Shown here: piece by piece, positions 31,506 to 33,127 of the stretch
Numbering within the stretch: position 1 is the first letter of the stretch
How the letters are laid out: every line of letters starts with the position of its first letter
Source: an uncultured Burkholderiales bacterium
Lineage (GTDB): Bacteria; Pseudomonadota; Gammaproteobacteria; Burkholderiales; Burkholderiaceae_C
DNA length: 33,127 nucleotides
Assembly: GCA_903844825.1 (NCBI GenBank)
Contig: CAIMVC010000031.1
Location: forward strand, 1 to 33,127
Direction: 5' to 3'
Program-made: the position numbers and the translations under genes
Notes under the pieces: generated by a model
The model's input: the letters and a program-made list of their open reading frames with translations, nothing else
The model's database searches: none
Told to the model about the DNA's origin: nothing

Positions 31506-32027
31506 GGTGGGATGAAGGTTGTTGCTGATGGGGTGACTTTACTACCTGTTGGCGGGGCTGGCGCCGGCGCGTCGGGCTCATTGGGGCCCTGAACGACTGG
31601 TATGTTCAGGCTGGGTCAGCCTGGCCCTTTGTGTCATGCCAGCCGCCTGAATTCGTTGCAGCCTTTATTGGGCGCCAAAGCGCAGCAGCGCGGTACTCTG
31701 CGCCTCTGAGACCCAAGGGTCTTAGTCGCTGGCTTTTTCGTCAGGCACATCTGGGTCGGCAGAGAGGCGAAGAATGGTCTCGATTGTGTGCGGCTTCCTT
31801 TGCCCGGTGATTTCCAATTGAAACGGGACCAGCACTCAGCTTGCTGACCCGTTATTTCAGGATGATTCGCAAATTCCGTCATGTTCATTGTTTCCCCTGG
31901 GTTTTTTGGCATGGATGCCTTCAAGCCGCCGTCAGAACCATGTCAATGTGCAAGCGGGACCACTGCCATTTGGGTGGGCAAACGCTGCCTTGCGCCTTCA
32001 AAGGCCTGGACCCGCTGGTGGAAGATT
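31506..32027. other. Gene-poor tract after the FKBP gene
   Basis: No convincing intact gene. A minus-strand frame 31722-31835 (GTG start, 38 codons) reads LVPFQLEITGQRKPHTIETI and onward in coding-like style and may be the tail of a lost gene. A 14-base palindrome, AGACCC-AA-GGGTCT (31709-31722), lies at its stop. Another minus-strand stretch ending near 31943 contains RYASDEIFHQRVQAFEGA and may be left from a partner of the TumE-like gene at 32028. None of these can be named. Confidence 0.5.
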
Positions 32028-32261
32028 TCATCGCTGGCGTAGCGGCCAGGGGCGCAACATGAAGGAGCGTTTTTTGAGCATCACCCTGCACCGTTCGTTG
32101 TCAAAACCAGCGATGCGAACGCCATCCTTGGCATGGACCGCACGGAATTTGAAGCCGTGCTCGCTAGGTGGAACCGGGGTTAGCAAACCCCAGACCACCA
32201 CCTCGAGCACCCCGCCGTCGGGCGTGATGTTCTTGAAGCGGGTGATCAGTTCCGCGGGCAT
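32028..32261 (-). pseudogene. Remnant of a TumE-like (DUF6516) toxin gene
   Basis: The frame reads EVVVWGLLTPVPPSEHGFKFR and GFDNER, the DUF6516/TumE pattern (VVW..P.PV..S.HGFKYR, then YDNERGKGDHRH). After NER the frame leaves the pattern; shifting by one base gives VQGD in the place of GKGD, so a single-base indel seems to have broken it, and the family's C-terminal half is missing. TumE proteins are toxins of type II toxin-antitoxin pairs. No intact antitoxin gene is visible beside it. Annotated as decayed. Confidence 0.5.
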
Positions 32262-32334
32262 GTTGGCTATTCGGCCAACAGGAACGAGGGGATGTCAAAT
32301 ATGACAACACAAAGCCGGGATGGGTGTGGCTTGG

Positions 32335-32572
32335 CTAGAACGCAGACCCCGGCTCACTCAAAAAAAGCCAACTCCGCAGCCGTGGACTCGCGGCCCAGCA
32401 GGGCGTTGCGGTGGGGGTAACGGCCAAAGCGGTCGATGATGGCCTTCTGGCGCAGCTCAAAGCGCAAGCGGTCTTCCATGCACGGTTGCGCAAACAGGGC
32501 GACGGCTTGCACGTGTACCCGCTTGGACGCGCTGTGCATGTAGGGCATTCAGGCGAAGCTGCGCCAAGGGCA
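32335..32572 (-). pseudogene. 3' remnant of a DUF924-family gene
   Basis: MPYMHSASKRVHVQAVALF and AIIDRFGRYPHRNALLGRES are the C-terminal half of DUF924 proteins. The frame ends too early at AFFE; skipping one base in a run of seven T (minus strand) restores FLSEPGSAF and a stop at 32335, the normal family ending. Just upstream of MPYMHS an in-frame TGA interrupts the pattern and the N-terminal half is not recognisable. Hence a truncated and frameshifted remnant, unless the homopolymer shift is a sequencing error. Confidence 0.65.
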
Positions 32573-32600
32573 GGCTGCGGCCTCAACAGCCAAAGGTAGG

Positions 32601-32702
32601 GCTGATCAAGCTGCAAAGGTCGAGCAACCGTTTCGGGTGATCAAGCACCCGCTCGGGCAAGGCAAGCTGAGCTGCCGGGGCCTGGTCAAGAACACAGCGT
32701 AA
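32601..32702 (+). pseudogene. IS5-type transposase C-terminal fragment (plus strand)
   Basis: From 32613 the plus strand encodes AKVEQPFRVIKHPLGQGKLS followed by CRGLVKNTA and a stop. This is the conserved C-terminal block of IS5-family DDE transposases (AKVEHPFRVIKRQFG...RYRGLAKNTAQL). Only this piece is left, and the stop comes before the usual final helix. It faces a second IS5 piece on the other strand. Confidence 0.65.
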
Positions 32703-32886
32703 CCGGTGACCCCCTTCCGCGTTTTAGGACCTGTAGACGGTGCTGCACGCGCCGCTTGCTCGCGCGCACGGCCACCATCCAACTCACGCTCGGCACTTCT
32801 GCCCGCTTGTCAGCGCCTTGGTAGCCGACATCGGCGAACTCCACCGACACATCTCCGTTCAGGCGTTGCCGGCATGGGTGCATCAA
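32686..32886 (-). pseudogene. IS5-type transposase internal fragment (minus strand)
   Basis: Minus-strand frame with VEFADVGYQGADKRAEVPSV and then SWMVAVRASKRR, which is the IS5-family block around the second catalytic Asp (DAGYQGADKR). Upstream and downstream parts of the transposase are not recognisable in this orientation; the natural continuation appears instead on the plus strand at 32601-32702. No inverted terminal repeats were identified. Confidence 0.6.
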
Positions 32887-33127
32887 CGGGCGCTGTGGCG
32901 CCGGATGCGCCGACCCGCCCTAACTCGCTGATTTATAAAAACCAACCTCGGGGCAACAGATAACAGATCGGCTGGAAGTGTCGAAGTCGGGTGCTCTGGC
33001 CCTGCGTGCCAATCGCGACAACCGGAGTCGCTACTCACTTTCTCTGGATCGGCGGTCAGGTTCAACCGCAATAGCGCCTCAAGATGCTCCGGATTACGCG
33101 CCCACTACTCCCCCAGTCGAATACAAC
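32887..33127. other. Unassigned right end of the window
   Basis: No gene, RNA or repeat could be supported. The stretch is next to IS5 remnants and is probably more decayed DNA or an intergenic region. Confidence 0.4.

Noticed and set aside
31709-31722. Palindrome AGACCC-AA-GGGTCT as terminator
   Set aside because: The loop is only two bases and no T run follows; recorded only as part of the gene-poor tract.

Overview
The window looks like chromosome from a GC-rich betaproteobacterium, most likely Burkholderiales of the Comamonadaceae type. That is inferred from composition, tight operons with ATGA/GTGA/TTGA stop-start overlaps, and the gene families present; no marker gene (rRNA, tRNA, ribosomal protein) is here to prove it. 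Almost everything is catabolic. No RNA gene, CRISPR array or intact mobile element was seen.

Region A (1-6860, plus strand) is a hydroxyacid operon: a 5'-truncated FMN-dependent alpha-hydroxyacid oxidase, a D-2-hydroxyacid dehydrogenase, a hydroxypyruvate-isomerase-like TIM barrel and an HGGG-type hydrolase, all coupled by 4-base overlaps. An acetolactate-synthase-type ThDP enzyme and an alpha/beta hydrolase follow.

Region B (6861-17365) holds an unusual set: two isochorismatase-type amidases, four PuuE-like members of the polysaccharide deacetylase superfamily, a tautomerase-SnoaL fusion, a hydantoin-racemase-like protein, a PhyH dioxygenase, a SnoaL protein, a metallophosphoesterase and an MmgE/PrpD protein. 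Its first gene has a promoter whose -35 box lies inside a palindrome, TTGTTC-N8-GAACAA.

Region C (17366-29656) begins with a second copy of the same palindrome, then a complete branched-chain-amino-acid-type ABC importer (binding protein, two permeases, two ATPases). After it come an SDR, a DUF4387/AtuA pair, a GntR/UTRA regulator, a LeuCD-like hydro-lyase, an FAD dehydrogenase resembling TcuA/fumarate reductase, and an isocitrate-lyase/PEP-mutase-family lyase.

The shared operator suggests that B and C are one regulon. A reasonable but untested reading is import of an amide or ring-containing compound, ring opening by PuuE-like cyclic amide/imide hydrolases, deamidation by isochorismatase-type amidases, then dehydrogenation, hydration and C-C cleavage of the resulting substituted dicarboxylate into central metabolites.

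Region D (29657-33127) has a minus-strand pair (HTTM-like membrane protein plus unknown partner), an FKBP prolyl isomerase, and then a decayed tract with remnants of a TumE-like toxin gene, a DUF924 gene and two IS5-type transposase pieces pointing toward each other.
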